This document shows, piece after piece, positions 24,788 to 36,667 of a DNA stretch of 64,000 nucleotides. Within the stretch, counting starts at the first letter, position 1; each line of letters begins with the position of its first letter. Source of the DNA: Diphasiastrum complanatum. Taxonomy: Eukaryota; Streptophyta; Lycopodiopsida; Lycopodiales; Lycopodiaceae. The notes below the pieces were generated by a model. It was not told where the DNA came from. It ran no database searches and worked only from the letters and a program-made list of their open reading frames with translations. The position numbers were made by a program, and so were the translations under genes. The stretch covers positions 29,374,107 through 29,438,106 of the forward strand of contig CM055094.1 in assembly GCA_029204225.1 (NCBI GenBank). Reading direction: 5' to 3'.

Positions 24788-26150
24788 TTGGACAGTGTGA
24801 AGGAGAATCACAATATATTATCATCTAGGATATCTTACCCTTGGATTATCAAGGACCATATGGAAGGAGGATTTCTCAGAGTTTCAAGAGTTGGAGACTT
24901 CCAAGTTGAATGGCACTTAGCAGGTGATTTAAGAACACTGAAATGCATGTATAATGTCTCTCACAATGATACATCTAAACATCCTTGTTTATACGGATAT
25001 CTTATCCTCGGATTATCAAGGACCATATGGAAGGAGGATTTCTTAGAGTTTCAAGAGTTGGAGACTTCCAAGTTGAATGGCACTTAGCAGGTGATTTAAA
25101 AACACTGAAATGCATGTATAATGTCTCTCACGGTGCTACATCCAAATGTGCAAAAGATGTAACTAGAAGTACAGGAATTATAGAGAAAATGCAGATCCAA
25201 ACTAGAAGCTAGTATTGCCTATTCCCTTGAAAAATGTGCATGTTTGCACTCTTCATGCAGAAATAAGGATAATAGAAAAGCTCATTTATCTTCATATAGT
25301 TTTTGCACGGAATAGTAAGCCAGCATCAGTTGCAAATGAAGCTATTTGTCGGTTAGAAGATGTTTTATCAAAAGCAGGACTACATAAGGGACATGTCAAA
25401 ATACAAAAAGATGAAAAGCTTTTTGGAAAGTTAGGAAATATGCCAACTAAGCCAAGCATCGAAGGAGCAAAAGCACGTTGATTCCTATCAAACCATACTG
25501 ATAAGGATTCACAAATTCAACACTCAGTCTGGAAAGAAATTGTTGCTGCCACTGAAGACTTAGGAGTGATCGGCAAATCAAGATAATTGAAAGTTGATGT
25601 ATGGAGAAAGCTTGATAGTATAAGATATTAAGAAAAGATAAATTTTCTGATACTGATAAGAGAGCTTTACAAAAGACTTGCGTCGATTTTGTTGATGTAG
25701 TATCAAAAGCATGGGGAGAAGATCACATCACTCATTACATGGTTAGTATGCATGCTCAGACCAGCTATCAATTATATTATATATTTTGATCCAAGCATAA
25801 GACTGACATTACGATTTTGACATGTGCAGCACATACTAAGAGATCATACAACATTTTTTGCAAACTCATATGGAAGCCTAAGTGTTTGGTCATCACCAAG
25901 GATGGAGAAGTCAAATTGGCAAGCACAGACATCATTTCATCGAAATACACAGCATGGAGAAACCAATGAAAAACGAAACTATATTTGCCAATTATTTCAG
26001 TGTTTCTACCGTAGAGTTCAAATTCGACAAATCACAAAATCTTCAAACTTGCAGCACCATAATGATAACTCTAGTAAGAGTTAAATCCAAGTGTGCCAAT
26101 ATGATCATCACCCTTAGAAAAGCTTGCAAATTTATTGAGCAACATAGAAG
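24788..26150 (+). pseudogene. Probable DDE transposase-like relic
   Basis: Plus-strand frames, broken by stops, read WHLAGDLKTLKCMYNVSHGATSKC (around 25060-25150), then LKNVHVCTLHAEIRIIEKLIYLHI, LSKAGLHKGHVKIQKDEKLFGKLGNMPTKP and KARRFLSNH. They end with HITHYM...HILRDHTTFFANSYGSLSVWSSPRMEKSNWQAQTSFHRNTQHG. A GD followed by a Cys-rich insert, and a late HG/GSL...S..MEK motif, are the layout of a second catalytic Asp, a zinc-binding insert and the final Glu of an RNase H-fold transposase. This is my inference; I cannot name the superfamily. One 167-base segment is tandemly duplicated here. The CxxC is damaged in both copies. Confidence 0.4.
24828..25146 (+). repeat. 167-base tandem duplication inside the transposase-like relic
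   Basis: The segment starting GGATATCTTACCC at 24828 recurs at 24995 (GGATATCTTATCC) and stays nearly identical through AATGTCTCTCAC, about 150 bases. The unit carries the segment of the relic that encodes the GDL(K/R)TLKCMYNVSH block, so that block is present twice. Confidence 0.95.
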
Positions 26151-26220
26151 CTAAAAATTCAGAGATATAAAGTTGCTACAAATGTAAATTGTATTCACAA
26201 TTTTCAATATATACAAATCA

Positions 26221-27740
26221 TCATTCAGAGGTATCTGATTCATACTCTTGTCCAATTGTTGTACTATCATGCAATAATTCTCTACTTGCATATGCATTCA
26301 GAAGATGCGCATTGTCCTTGTTACCACTCAATTTTATATATGTTGCATACAATGAATAATGGGAACTCCTTAATGGTACATTCCCATCTACAAATCCTAA
26401 TATGTTTAAAACATAAGATCTCTTCACAAAAATTATTTTATTTGCTCTCGCAAATTTATGTCCACCTAAATAATAAGATAAGGCTTTCACAGCCATTATC
26501 ATTGTCTCTCCAACTGGACTGAATTTGGAATGAGAAAAATGCCTCAAGTAGTGGCCGAGGCCACTATCCCTGTGGAAAGATGATGAATGTTGTCTGAAGC
26601 CCCCTTGACGAGTAGCAAAGTCATCGATAAAAAGTGTATTCTGCAATTACAAGATTGGAGTTTTTAGCACAAATTGAATTCTGCAAAACACATACATCAG
26701 AAAAACAAACGTACAATAAAACTTTTAAGCTTACGCATTCATCATCATCTGCTGCAACTAGATCGGGATGATCTATATTGTGACCATCAATTGAAGAAGA
26801 GTTATCAGCAAATTTCATAACTGATGGACGAGAGAATCTCAGCTGGGCTTGGAATGTAATAAATTCCTCATCAGAATGCAAACTTCGTCCATGAGCACTA
26901 ACATTTGTCATAGCCCAGGACAAACATTCCTCACCAGTCAGAATTTCCTCCTCACCATCATAGTGAATGCCTGACACTAAGTCTTCGGTTTCAAAATCAA
27001 CAATGTCAGAGAACTCAGTAATGGTGCTTGACAATAAACAAAGCACTTCATCCTCACGATAATTTTAAAAAAACACGTAAATTTGCCGTTGTAATATAGA
27101 CACCTTCATTTATATAATATTTTGGCAAATCAAAAAAGCATTTAGAATGTACTCTAGCAATATCTTCCTCATTATTGGCATTAGAGCCAATGAAAGCATC
27201 CCTCAACATGTCAGTATCTGCATTCAAATATTCAGTATCTTTATTAGGAGTATCAATCAAGAAATGAATGATATCCTTTATGGAATGTTCAGTAGTGGAG
27301 GATGAAGGGATCTAAGTTTCAGGAATCAAAGTATCTGACGCTACTGGGATTCGTACCAAAAGGAAAAACACAAATCCGGTTTAATACTCTAGAAAACGAC
27401 ATTCTAGATTACAAACATTACATTCACTGGATTTCTTAAATTTATCAAAAAGTTTAGTGTACATCATGTCTAGCTGCTGCTTATAATGAGAAAAAGTATG
27501 TACAAGATTAGTGAAATGCATAAACGACAAATTAGACACAGAGATTGGAGGGATATTGACTATATCCCTGAATCTGATATATTGGTCATAAAAAACATCA
27601 GGACTTTGTTGTGCTGTACTGAACACATTTAGAAAAGGCCGGAAGAGGGACTTGAAGTACTCTATGCCCTCAGTCATACCAAACTCAGAGAAAAAACTAG
27701 ACAACAAATGCTCACGACTAGGATCAGAGGAGGAAGCCAT
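26221..27740 (-). CDS. Unknown four-exon gene, 420-residue product
   Basis: I do not recognise the family. Coding exons are 27417-27740, 27104-27311, 26735-27045 and 26221-26640. Introns are GT-AG (donors GTTTGT, GTGTCT, GTAAGC), and all four exon phases join without a stop, giving 420 residues; the first donor is the least certain. Exon 1 starts MASSSDPSREHLLSSFF and contains a Cys-x2-Cys-type end. Exons 2-3 are acidic and Ser/Asp/Glu-rich, with likely disorder. Exon 4 is basic and aromatic: RQGGFRQHSSSFHRDSGLGH, FSPVGETMIMAVKALSYYLG and KIIFVKRSYVLNILGFVDGN. No signal peptide or membrane segment is seen. It converges on the plus-strand transposase-like relic with only about 80 bases between the ends. 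Copia element D lies 158 bases upstream of the ATG. It may be a transposon accessory gene or a host gene. Confidence 0.55.
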
Positions 27741-27897
27741 TGAATAGTATCGGATCTGTGCGAGAGGGGAGTAACCGAAGATGAAGGGAGAACACTACGC
27801 ACGCACAGAAGCGATATGTATGAACGACGTATCGCTCTTGTGCGCATAAAGAAATAGGATACAATAAGGTAACAAACAAGGCGCACATAGAAGCGAT

Positions 27898-28110
27898 TGT
27901 TGGGAGAGAAGGAGATAAGATGAGAGGAGAAAGGTGTCGCATGTAAGAAACGAAAAATTAGCTCAAAAAGAGGATAAGATGAACACGAACGAGAAACGAA
28001 ACTCGAACAGAAAGTGTTCGAGCGCAGCGGAATGAGCTATATGACTCTCTCCGTAAGCATGACTATGCCTATCAAAACGAGCATAATGCTAGTGATGGAA
28101 ATTACGGTCA
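27898..28110 (-). repeat. 3' LTR of element D
   Basis: Starts TGTTGGGAGAGAAGGAG and ends ACGGTCA on the plus strand. It aligns with the right LTR over AACGAAAAATTAGCTCAAAA, CAGAAAGTGTTCGAGCG and GAGCTATATGACTCTC, with many substitutions. The purine stretch at its start is short here and is expanded to a long microsatellite in the other LTR. Confidence 0.85.
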
Positions 28111-28115
28111 TTTTT

Positions 28116-28470
28116 TATTATTCTTGTATAACTCCATTCAGATAGGCTGTTTGTACATCAAGTTGATGCACTTCAAGGTCTGCAGCTGCAGCATAAGACA
28201 AGAGCATTCGGATCGACGAATGTTTGATTACTGGACTGAAAGTCTCACTGTAGTCGACATTGGGAATCTAGGTGAATCCTCGTGCTACTAGTCTTGCCTT
28301 CCTTTGATCAGTTGCTTCGTTGGCATTGTATTTGATCTTTAAAATCCATTTGAAATCAATAATATTGCAGCCAATAGAAGCTGACTAATGACCATGTCTG
28401 ATTCTTGATCAGAGATGAATGCTCTCTGTCCATAGCTTCTCTCTAGAGATCAGAGTCTGGTTGGTTGAGT
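28116..28470 (-). pseudogene. Element D RT stub
   Basis: Reads, from right to left, the RT entry region, a TFSPV-like segment and LDVQTAYLNGVI, then breaks off at 28116 against the LTR. Stops are present. The catalytic motifs (YxDD) are missing entirely. Confidence 0.8.
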
Positions 28471-28598
28471 GCCTCTTCGACTGTCATCGATTCCTGTATC
28501 AAGAAACAGATAGACTCTAGAGTATACCTTGTGGGCTGTGTGCGCACTCGGCTTGATCTTCTGGGAGGATTTGACTGATGAACCACTCTTGGGACTTG

Positions 28599-29701
28599 TT
28601 ACGAGGTAGCAATAACATCTTCATCTGATTCATTGTCTCGAAGTGGGTCGACAATAGACACGCCTGAGCCAGAAGCTGGGACTGTTGTGTCAACGGTAGG
28701 TGATGAGAGTTCTTCTTGAGCAACATCCTTGCCTTTGAGGTCGATGAACTGATCCTCGATGAAGACTGTATCCCGGCTATACAAGATTTGCTGGATATCA
28801 GGATCATACAGCTTATAAGTATTATCAGATGAAGTATATCCAATCAGGATGGTCTTGAGACCTTGGAAGTCCAATTTCTTTCTCGTGTCTTTTGGGATCT
28901 GCGCGTAGGCAATGCACCCAAACACTCTTAGGTTCTTCAAAGAAGGCTTAGAGCCTGTCCACACCTCGTGGGGTGTCTTGCCTGAGAGGGCCTTGATCGA
29001 ACATCTAATCTGGATGTAAGCTACAGTGGAGACAACTTCAGCCCAGAATCTCTTGGGCAACGATGCATGCGATAGCATACATTTGGCATATTCAACCAAG
29101 GTACGGTTCTTCCTTTCGGCTAAGCCATTAGATTGAGGACTGTAAGGAGTGATGAATTGCTGCTCAATGTCTTGGCTTTGGCAATACTCCTTAAACTCGA
29201 TAGAGATATATTCTCCACCATTATCTGACCTGAGAGCCTTGATCATCCTTCCAGTCTCCTTCTCTGCATGCTCCTTGAAGATTCTGAAGCAGTTGAAGGC
29301 TTCTAATTTCTTTTTCATAAAATACACCATGGTCCTTCTGAAAAATTCATCAATAAAGTTATAAAATACTTGGCATCCTTTAGTGAAGGATTTTTCATCG
29401 GGCCACAAATATCTGAATGTACAACATCTAGCAATCCTCTAGCAATATGTTGATGGCTTGATTTAAATGGTTTCCTAGTCTGTTTACCAACTAGACAGTC
29501 TTGACAAACATATAACTCGACTTTTTCGCGAGGATAGTCGAGATCAAGAACAATAGATTGTCTAGACATTCGTTGTACAACAACATGATTTAAATGACCA
29601 AGTTTATAATGCCAAAGTAAACCTTTATTTGAATGAATAGAAGTACTGAGAGCCTGACTAGAGGCAGAAAAGCAATGACTTAATTTTGTACAAGTATCCA
29701 T
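28599..29701 (-). pseudogene. Element D integrase
   Basis: Two overlapping frames. 29315-29701 carries the zinc finger region (WHYKLGHLNHVVVQRMSRQ ... CQDCLVGKQTRKPF) and GLLDVVHSDICGPM. 28599-29408 carries the core with LRSDNGGEY, SPQSNGLAERKNRTLVEYAK (Glu), HEVWTGSKPSLKNLRVFGC and a full C-terminal region through DTVFIEDQF. A frameshift lies at about 29340, next to the first catalytic Asp. The integrase otherwise looks well conserved compared with the missing RT. Confidence 0.9.
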
Positions 29702-29929
29702 GCCTCTTTCCGAGTGCTAGGATCTTGCCTGTCCTATCAACTACTTTACACTAATCACATTCAAATTCTATTATGTGTTCTAGATCTGTGATTCTGCTTA
29801 TAGAGAGCAGATTCGTAGATAAATTTGGTACATAAAGGACTCTAGAGAGTAGCTTAGACTGATCATTAGCAAAGCTTAATCTTACAATGCCTTCACCTTT
29901 AATAGCTTGTGTGCTATTGTCACCAAGGT

Positions 29930-30899
29930 AAACATATTTTTAGGTATTGTAAGGTATATAGGACTCAAAACAACCAATAAAGCTAGTCATATGATGAGTG
30001 GCTCCGGAATCCAGGAACCAAGAATTGTTGTCAGGTGCTTCTTGATGGTTGGTCATGAAGGCATCATGATCCGCTTTTTGAATAGGTTGTGGAGCTTCTG
30101 CAGGTGCATTTGCCACTTGATTTGACTGTCCCTTGTTGTTGTTCTTCGCTTGAAGTATCCGACAGTCTTGTATTTCGTGGTTGTTTCGCTTGTAGTATCT
30201 GCAGAACAGCTTCTTCTTTGTCTGCAGAGTCGACTGTTCCTTGTGTTGAGCTGGTTTTTGATCTGGCCTTGATTGCTTCGGACCTTTCTTCTTCTCCTTC
30301 TTTGTCATGATCTTGTTGGTGTACAAGGCTTGAGAATCAGTTGAGGAACTTGAGACTTCGTTCTTTCGTGTGTCTTCATGCAACAACATAGTAATTACTC
30401 TCGAAAGATTCAATTCTGGATGAGTCGTGATGATCATCACCCATCTATCGTAAGAGCTTGGCAAGCTTGTAAGCAGTTGCATCACTGCGTCTTGATCGTC
30501 TATGACAAATCCGACAGTGGCCATTTGTCTTAGCAGAGTCTTGAATCGATTAATGTGATTCTGTAGAGAATCACCATTCATCATCTTGAGAGAGTAGGAT
30601 TTCTTCCTGAGATGTAGCTTGGAAGCTATACCTCGCACTTCGTATAGTGTGCTCAAGATATTCCAGACTTCTTTCGATGTCTGAGCCTCGGATACATGGT
30701 CGATCTGGGTATCTGTGATGTTGAGGATGATTAGCGCGAAAACCTTTCCAACCTTCAGCTTTCATCTGGTGATTGATGCGTCATCTGCATCGGGTTTCCC
30801 TTCTGCAATTGTAACAACACCATACAATTCTTTAGCCATTAGTACAGTTTTCGTCTTACATTTCCACAGATGGTAATTGGTTTCATCAAACTTGTCCAT
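29930..30899 (-). pseudogene. Element D gag and protease
   Basis: The ATG at 30899 opens MDKFDETNYHLWKCK, a UBN2/copia gag start. A stop near 30765 separates it from the long frame 29940-30656. That frame shows the gag core (LMMNGDSLQNHINRF-like, LLTSLPSSYDRWV), a Lys-rich linker, a defective zinc knuckle (FCRYYKRNNHEIQDC, with the second Cys replaced by Tyr) and an intact protease motif WFLDSGATHHM. It ends at 29940 before the pre-integrase region. Confidence 0.88.
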
Positions 30900-31081
30900 A
30901 ATAGGACTGGCCCTTGGGAATCCATGTGAAAGAATTAGTGTAAGTGATAGGAGAAACTATCAGTGACTTAAGTATGAAAATCTGATACTGAAAATACAGA
31001 ACAAGAAAACAATTACTCTATCGGCTAGTAGAGTCTTGTCCTGTGGAGGCTTATCAAGCTATGAAAATTGCTCTGATACCA

Positions 31082-31443
<362 letters not shown>

Positions 31444-32006
31444 TTCTTGATTACGCAGCCAAACCTTAATGAATGAAATGCCAGAAAAATAATTTGTTGC
31501 AAATAGCTAGACAAATTATGTATCACGAATGATTCGCAAAGAGAAAGATTAAGCTCGACTGATAATCAGTCACAAATGATTTGCAAAAAACAAGACTAAA
31601 TATTAGTCATCTATTACCAGAATGAGTAACTAGAAAAGCCAGACAAAATGAATGATAAGGTAGCAATATTAACACAGATCTGAACACAAAACAAAGAACT
31701 ATTATTAGATTAAGTGTATTAAGTATACATGTCAATAATAATACCCAAGCTGAATAGATAGACATATAAACATATAGAAATAGAATTATAGAGATATAGA
31801 CATACAGAAGCAAAATCATTTGAATAGATGTACAAAATCCCCAAATTTGGATGATCTTTTATTGAATACAAATACCAATTTGTACAATTAATTGTATGGA
31901 TTTTCATTGTTCTTCTACAATGTTAATATCTATTGGAAGATCCTTGCAGGACGTTGTGTTTTCTTGTCTTTTTCGTATCTGCATGAAAGATAAGCAACTT
32001 GTTAGT
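31444..32006. other. Spacer between elements D and B
   Basis: AT-rich with no gene. Loose repeats of AATGATT(C/T)GCAAA(G/A)A occur at about 31529 and 31576. This may be older element debris into which D and B inserted. Confidence 0.4.
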
Positions 32007-32569
32007 TGTGAAAGATTTCAGATCCTTAAGATTCAATCTACTTGAATGCTCTTTGGTTAGAAAGAGAAATACACCACCAATTTCACCAATGTAGAAAAAT
32101 CAGCATCTACACACAATTTGAAATGCAAACACCAATAGAACTTGATCAAACTTGAATAAAATGATTATGTACTGTTGTTGTCCGTACAAAACTAGCAAGC
32201 TACTGTATTTCACACGTGTGGATCCAAAAATAACAAATATAGATCATTCTACACATAGAATTGCAAGCAATCACCAAGATAGTGCACCAATGGATAGTAA
32301 AACCCAAGAGAACCATGTATAAGCATGAAATGAGATAGAGAAGAGAGAAGATTACTCTCTCCATGAGTTATTTTATAGCAGGTCCAAACCCTATTTGGCC
32401 ACTTGGCTTTCCCACCAAAATACTAAACCTACTAATTTTGGGTCTAGATTCAGTGTACCCAACTATTCAAATCGAATCTACTCAAACTCGCATTCTAACT
32501 TTCCCACACTTTCAAAAAGTGTTTATTCAAATGAAATTTAGACTAATGAACTTTGAAAAGTCAACCTCT
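32007..32569 (-). repeat. 3' LTR of element B, truncated
   Basis: Matches the right LTR from TGTGAAAGATTTCAG through AAAGTCAACCTCT. It then jumps directly into the RNase H tail (CCTCCTTTGCAATGACTCGC), losing about 75 LTR bases, the polypurine tract and the end of pol. Confidence 0.9.
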
Positions 32570-33617
32570 CCTCCTTTGCAATGACTCGCTCCCTCACAAA
32601 ATGATATTGTATCTCAATATGCTTGCTCCTAGCATAGTTTTTGACAATAGAACTTTGATCCATCATAAAAATGATCTTCTTCCTAAGAATAGACCTCCTT
32701 TCAATGATCATGTTCAGCTCAAAATAGAAACAACCTTGATTGATATAGAGAATAGTGTCCACTTGGGATACTTCACTATTTCTTACATCAATTTTACATG
32801 TCAAAATGTGACTAGTACATGAAGAATCAAATAGAATGTAAATGAAATGATTCCACCATGCTTCCAACTCTGAACTCTCTGGAAAAATACAACAAACAAA
32901 CAATAAATGTGAGTGATCAACTTTTGCTTGCATGTCTGCTCCTCCTTTGTCCTTTGTTGCCATGTATCTACCATGATACTCCATGAATGAGCTTCCATCT
33001 CCATCTTGCCATAAGATGCCATCAAGCCTTGATGACTTGACCATGAATGAGTGACATAATGAACCTCCAATAGCTTCATTTTCATCAACAAAATCAGCCA
33101 AAAATGCTAGTACAAATCCAACATCAAAACAATGTTCACCAATGTAGCTAGTTTTACCATATCTTGACAATTTGCACACATCCACATGAAATTGCTCAAA
33201 CATGAGATAGAACAAGTAAAGTAAACTTGAACAACACTTCATTGCTGCTCCTTTGACCTTACTTGAGTCTTCAATATTCTGTAAAAACAGATCCATAATA
33301 CCTTTGCCAATTACCTCTCCTTTGATGCTCTTGACTAGCTCCAAATTGCCAACTTCTCTTTTGACTGGTTGAAGCGCTTTGAGATCAACCTTTTGATATT
33401 CAACTTGATCATCAAAGTCATTGAACAAACTTTGTTTTCCAGATCCATTACTTGATTTTACAGCAAAATAACATTCATCCACTTGCATAGCTCCATGTAC
33501 ACAAGAAGATCCTCCAAAAGATGTTCCACTCTTCACAAGAGATTGATACTCAAGATCCATTGCTTGGATCCACTCCTCTTCTTTCCTTGCTTGATCTACA
33601 CTTGTAGGCTCATCCAA
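32538..33617 (-). other. 359-codon fused ORF: copia ends around a foreign core
   Basis: A single open frame. The first residues (EEEWIQAMDLEYQSLVKSGT) are copia RT entry sequence, and the last part (YARSKHIEIQYHFVRERVIAKEE) is RNase H. Between them, about 295 residues are not copia. They include CYFAVKSSNGSGKQSLFNDF, CCSSLLYLFYLMFEQFHVDV (hydrophobic), HCFDVGFVLAFLADFVDENE and HFIYILFDSSCTSHILTCK. It is rich in Ser, Phe and Leu. I see no known domain. Staying open over nearly 900 bases argues for recent capture of coding DNA, or for a spacer protein of this element family. Confidence 0.7.
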
Positions 33618-34680
33618 AGAGGTTAGGAAAGATAACTTTCAGAAACTACTTGCTTACTCTTTTGATCATATGTGAGCCTTGAAGGTACTTGTCTTTCTCT
33701 TGATGTTCTCCTCAGCTTTTGACTTGATGAAGGTCCATCATCACCACCATCCAAAGTAGGATCCTTCTCATCAACATCAAGAATGTTAGATCCATCCACT
33801 CTACCATCAATCATGTTTGAAGACACCTTTGGAATGTTCCTCTCATCAAAAATGACATCTCTACCAACAATCACTTTGTTAGTAGAAGGAATGTAAACCT
33901 TATAGGCTTTACTCACCTCACTATATCCAACAAAAATACCTCTTCTTGAAGATGGATCCTCCTTGGTCCTATCATCAAGAGTAATATTGACATAGCATGT
34001 GCATCCAAAAGTTCTTAGAAAGTTGACACTTGGCCTCCTCTTGAATAGCATCTCAAAAGGTGTCCTTCCATCCAAAATAGCACTCGGCCACCTATTGCAC
34101 AAGAAATTGGCACACAACAAAGCTTGATCCCAAAATGGTTTGTCAAGATTAGCACTTAACCTCATAGCTTTAGCACTGTCACATAAAGTCCTATTCTTCC
34201 TTTCAGCCACTCCAATTTGTTGTGCGGTCCTTGATGTTGTACACTCCCTCTTGATCCCATGCTCATCACAAAAGGCCCTGAACTTATTAGATGTGTACTC
34301 ACCACCATTGTCACCTCTCAAGCACTTGATCTTTGTGGAAAATTGGTTCTCCCTTGCATTCTTGAACTTGACAAAGACATCATACACTTCATCCTTGCTC
34401 TTTAGTAGATAGATCCAACAAAATCTACTAAAATCATCAATGAATGTTACATACATCTTAGCTCCACTATTGCTAATTGTAGTAAATCCATGAATATCCG
34501 AATGTACAAGTTGAACAGGCTTTGTAGATCTAGAAATAGATCTAGTATAAGGTAGTCTATGTGACTTAGACAAAGCACAAGACTCACAAACATGCTTGGC
34601 ATTACTTAAAGAACTTGGAAGACCAATCACCCTTCTTCCTTGCCATCACCTCCAATGACTTGAAGTTGAGGTGTCTCATC
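33618..34680 (-). pseudogene. Element B integrase
   Basis: The 335-codon frame 33623-34630 starts within the zinc finger (CESCALSK) and holds the core: MYVTFIDDFSRFCWIYLLK, LRGDNGGEYTS (second Asp), TAQQIGVAERKNR (Glu) and GRTPFEMLFKRRPSVNFLR, then the C-terminal SRRGIFVGYSEVSKAYKVY. All three catalytic acids are present. Compared with element A, this copy keeps the C-terminal half in frame. The upstream part of the zinc finger is offset by a frameshift at about 34615. Confidence 0.92.
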
Positions 34681-34929
34681 CTTTTGTGCCAAACCTCTTG
34701 AATAAAAATTTGCTCTCTTGCAACACATCCAACTTGGTTAGCAATAACACAAGCATCAAGTTTGAACAACTTCTCTTGTCTTTTACCTTTTCCAATCAAC
34801 ACATCCTTCATTTTAATCAAACAAACATCTTCAACAAACTCCACCTTGAGGCCTTTACTTAGCATTTGACTCACACTAAGTAAATTCTTGGTAATAGATG
34901 GAATAAACAAGACATCCTTCAAATGAACA

Positions 34930-36071
34930 TTCCTATTTGTAGAGAGAGAGAGAGACAGGAATTTTGCCAATCCCTTTGATTGCACACTCACCATCATTGG
35001 CCGTGTAGATCACCCTCTTGTCATCTCCATATGCCAACAAAGAAGTGAAGTACTCTTTGTGAAAGTTCATGTACGAACTTGCTCCACTATTAATCCACCA
35101 AGGATCTAGATCTCCATCATTAGCAAGCATACATGAAGACATCACAAAAGCATCATCATTTGCATCTTGAATATCCAAACCATTCTCATCAACAATAAGA
35201 TTACCTTGTTTGTCTTCTTGATTTCTTTTCTTCTTGTAGCACTCACTTGCAAAGTGTCCTTTGATGCCACAATAGAATCACTTGAGCTTTGATCTATCTT
35301 TTTTATTGCCACTTGAAGAAGCATCCACTTGATCTTGCCCTTTAGACCACTTACTTTTGGTTTTGCCCTTGAGTTTTCCCTTTGTGAACATAGCATCCTC
35401 TTGAAGTGTCGATGTAGTTCCACCTCTTGCTTGAAGCCTATGATAGAATACACTTTTACATCCAAGCATCATAAGAATTAGCCACCAACATTGTCACCAA
35501 ACTATGGTTTCATACCTCATTGATCAAGATCTCTTGAAGATCCATCAAACTTGGCAAAGTCTTTTGAATAGCAATACTTTGAACAATGTTAGCATGAGCA
35601 TCCAACAAGCCATTAAGAATCACTTGAATAACCTCTCCTTCCTTAATGCTTTCATCTATGCAAGCTAACTCATCATTCACTGCTTTCATTCTCAAAACAA
35701 AAGTACTTGGACTTTCTTCATTCTTTTGCAAACAAGAAAATATTTGCATTCTTAGAGTCAACACTCTAGAAGTAGACTTGGATTCATAAAGCTTCTTCAA
35801 TGAATTCCAAGCTTCCAAAGATGATGTGCACTTACCAACTTCCTTGAGAAGTTCATTGGTAACATTCATCTTTATCATGTGTAGACTTGTTGGCCCTCTT
35901 GTCATACCTCAATTGATCTTGTTGTGTTGCTGGTCTCTCCTCCAAACCTACAACAATATCCAAAACATCATTCATCTCAAGAAGTGACTTCATCCTCACT
36001 TTCCACAATGAATAGTTACTTGAGGTAAGCCTATCATTGGCTTCCAACATGACTCCAATTGAGGGTGTCAT
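34930..36071 (-). pseudogene. Element B gag and protease with disabling changes
   Basis: The ATG at 36071 starts gag (NDRLTSSNYSLWKVRMKSLLEMNDVLDIVVGLEE), continuing in 35510-35905. A 78-base insertion (35438-35515) absent from element A interrupts it. The zinc knuckle's first Cys codon is a stop (at about 35280), and the protease motif reads WWINSGASS, with the catalytic Asp changed to Asn. So the element cannot make an active protease. Confidence 0.9.
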
Positions 36072-36667
36072 GTAGCAATGACCCGATCTTCTCTTTCAAC
36101 TTGCTTCAATGCACAAAACACTCCTTTGAACAACAACAAATGCTTTCAAAAGAAATCACCAAGAATTGAAACTATCTCACAAATTCTCTTCTAGCACTTA
36201 TCCAAGCAAATCAACCCATAGAATAATGGAATCTTGATCAATCTATGATCTATCCTCAATCTAATGATTTTTTCCACTTCCTAAGATTGAAACACACTCA
36301 AATGAAGTCCGCAACCTCACTATCTAGAGATCCAATCAAAATTAGGGTTTTAACAAAATCACAAAAAATTGACTATTTCAAATCTACATGCAAATGTTGA
36401 AAATTTGATATGCAATCTATAAGCCACCACTTAGGCTGAACCAATGATCCAAAAATCGGCCAAATCCAGTATGTGAATTCAAAAATCGAAATTGAAGAAG
36501 TATATTGACCTATTTAGTGTTTTGATCTACAAAAGATCCAATCTACAAAAGCAAAAATGATTTTGATGTAGAATCCTCTCTAGCATGCTCTAGACTTGAT
36601 ATCTCCACCAAATTATTGATAGATCTGATTTCCTCCTTCATAACCTGAAACACAAGCTTTGATACCA

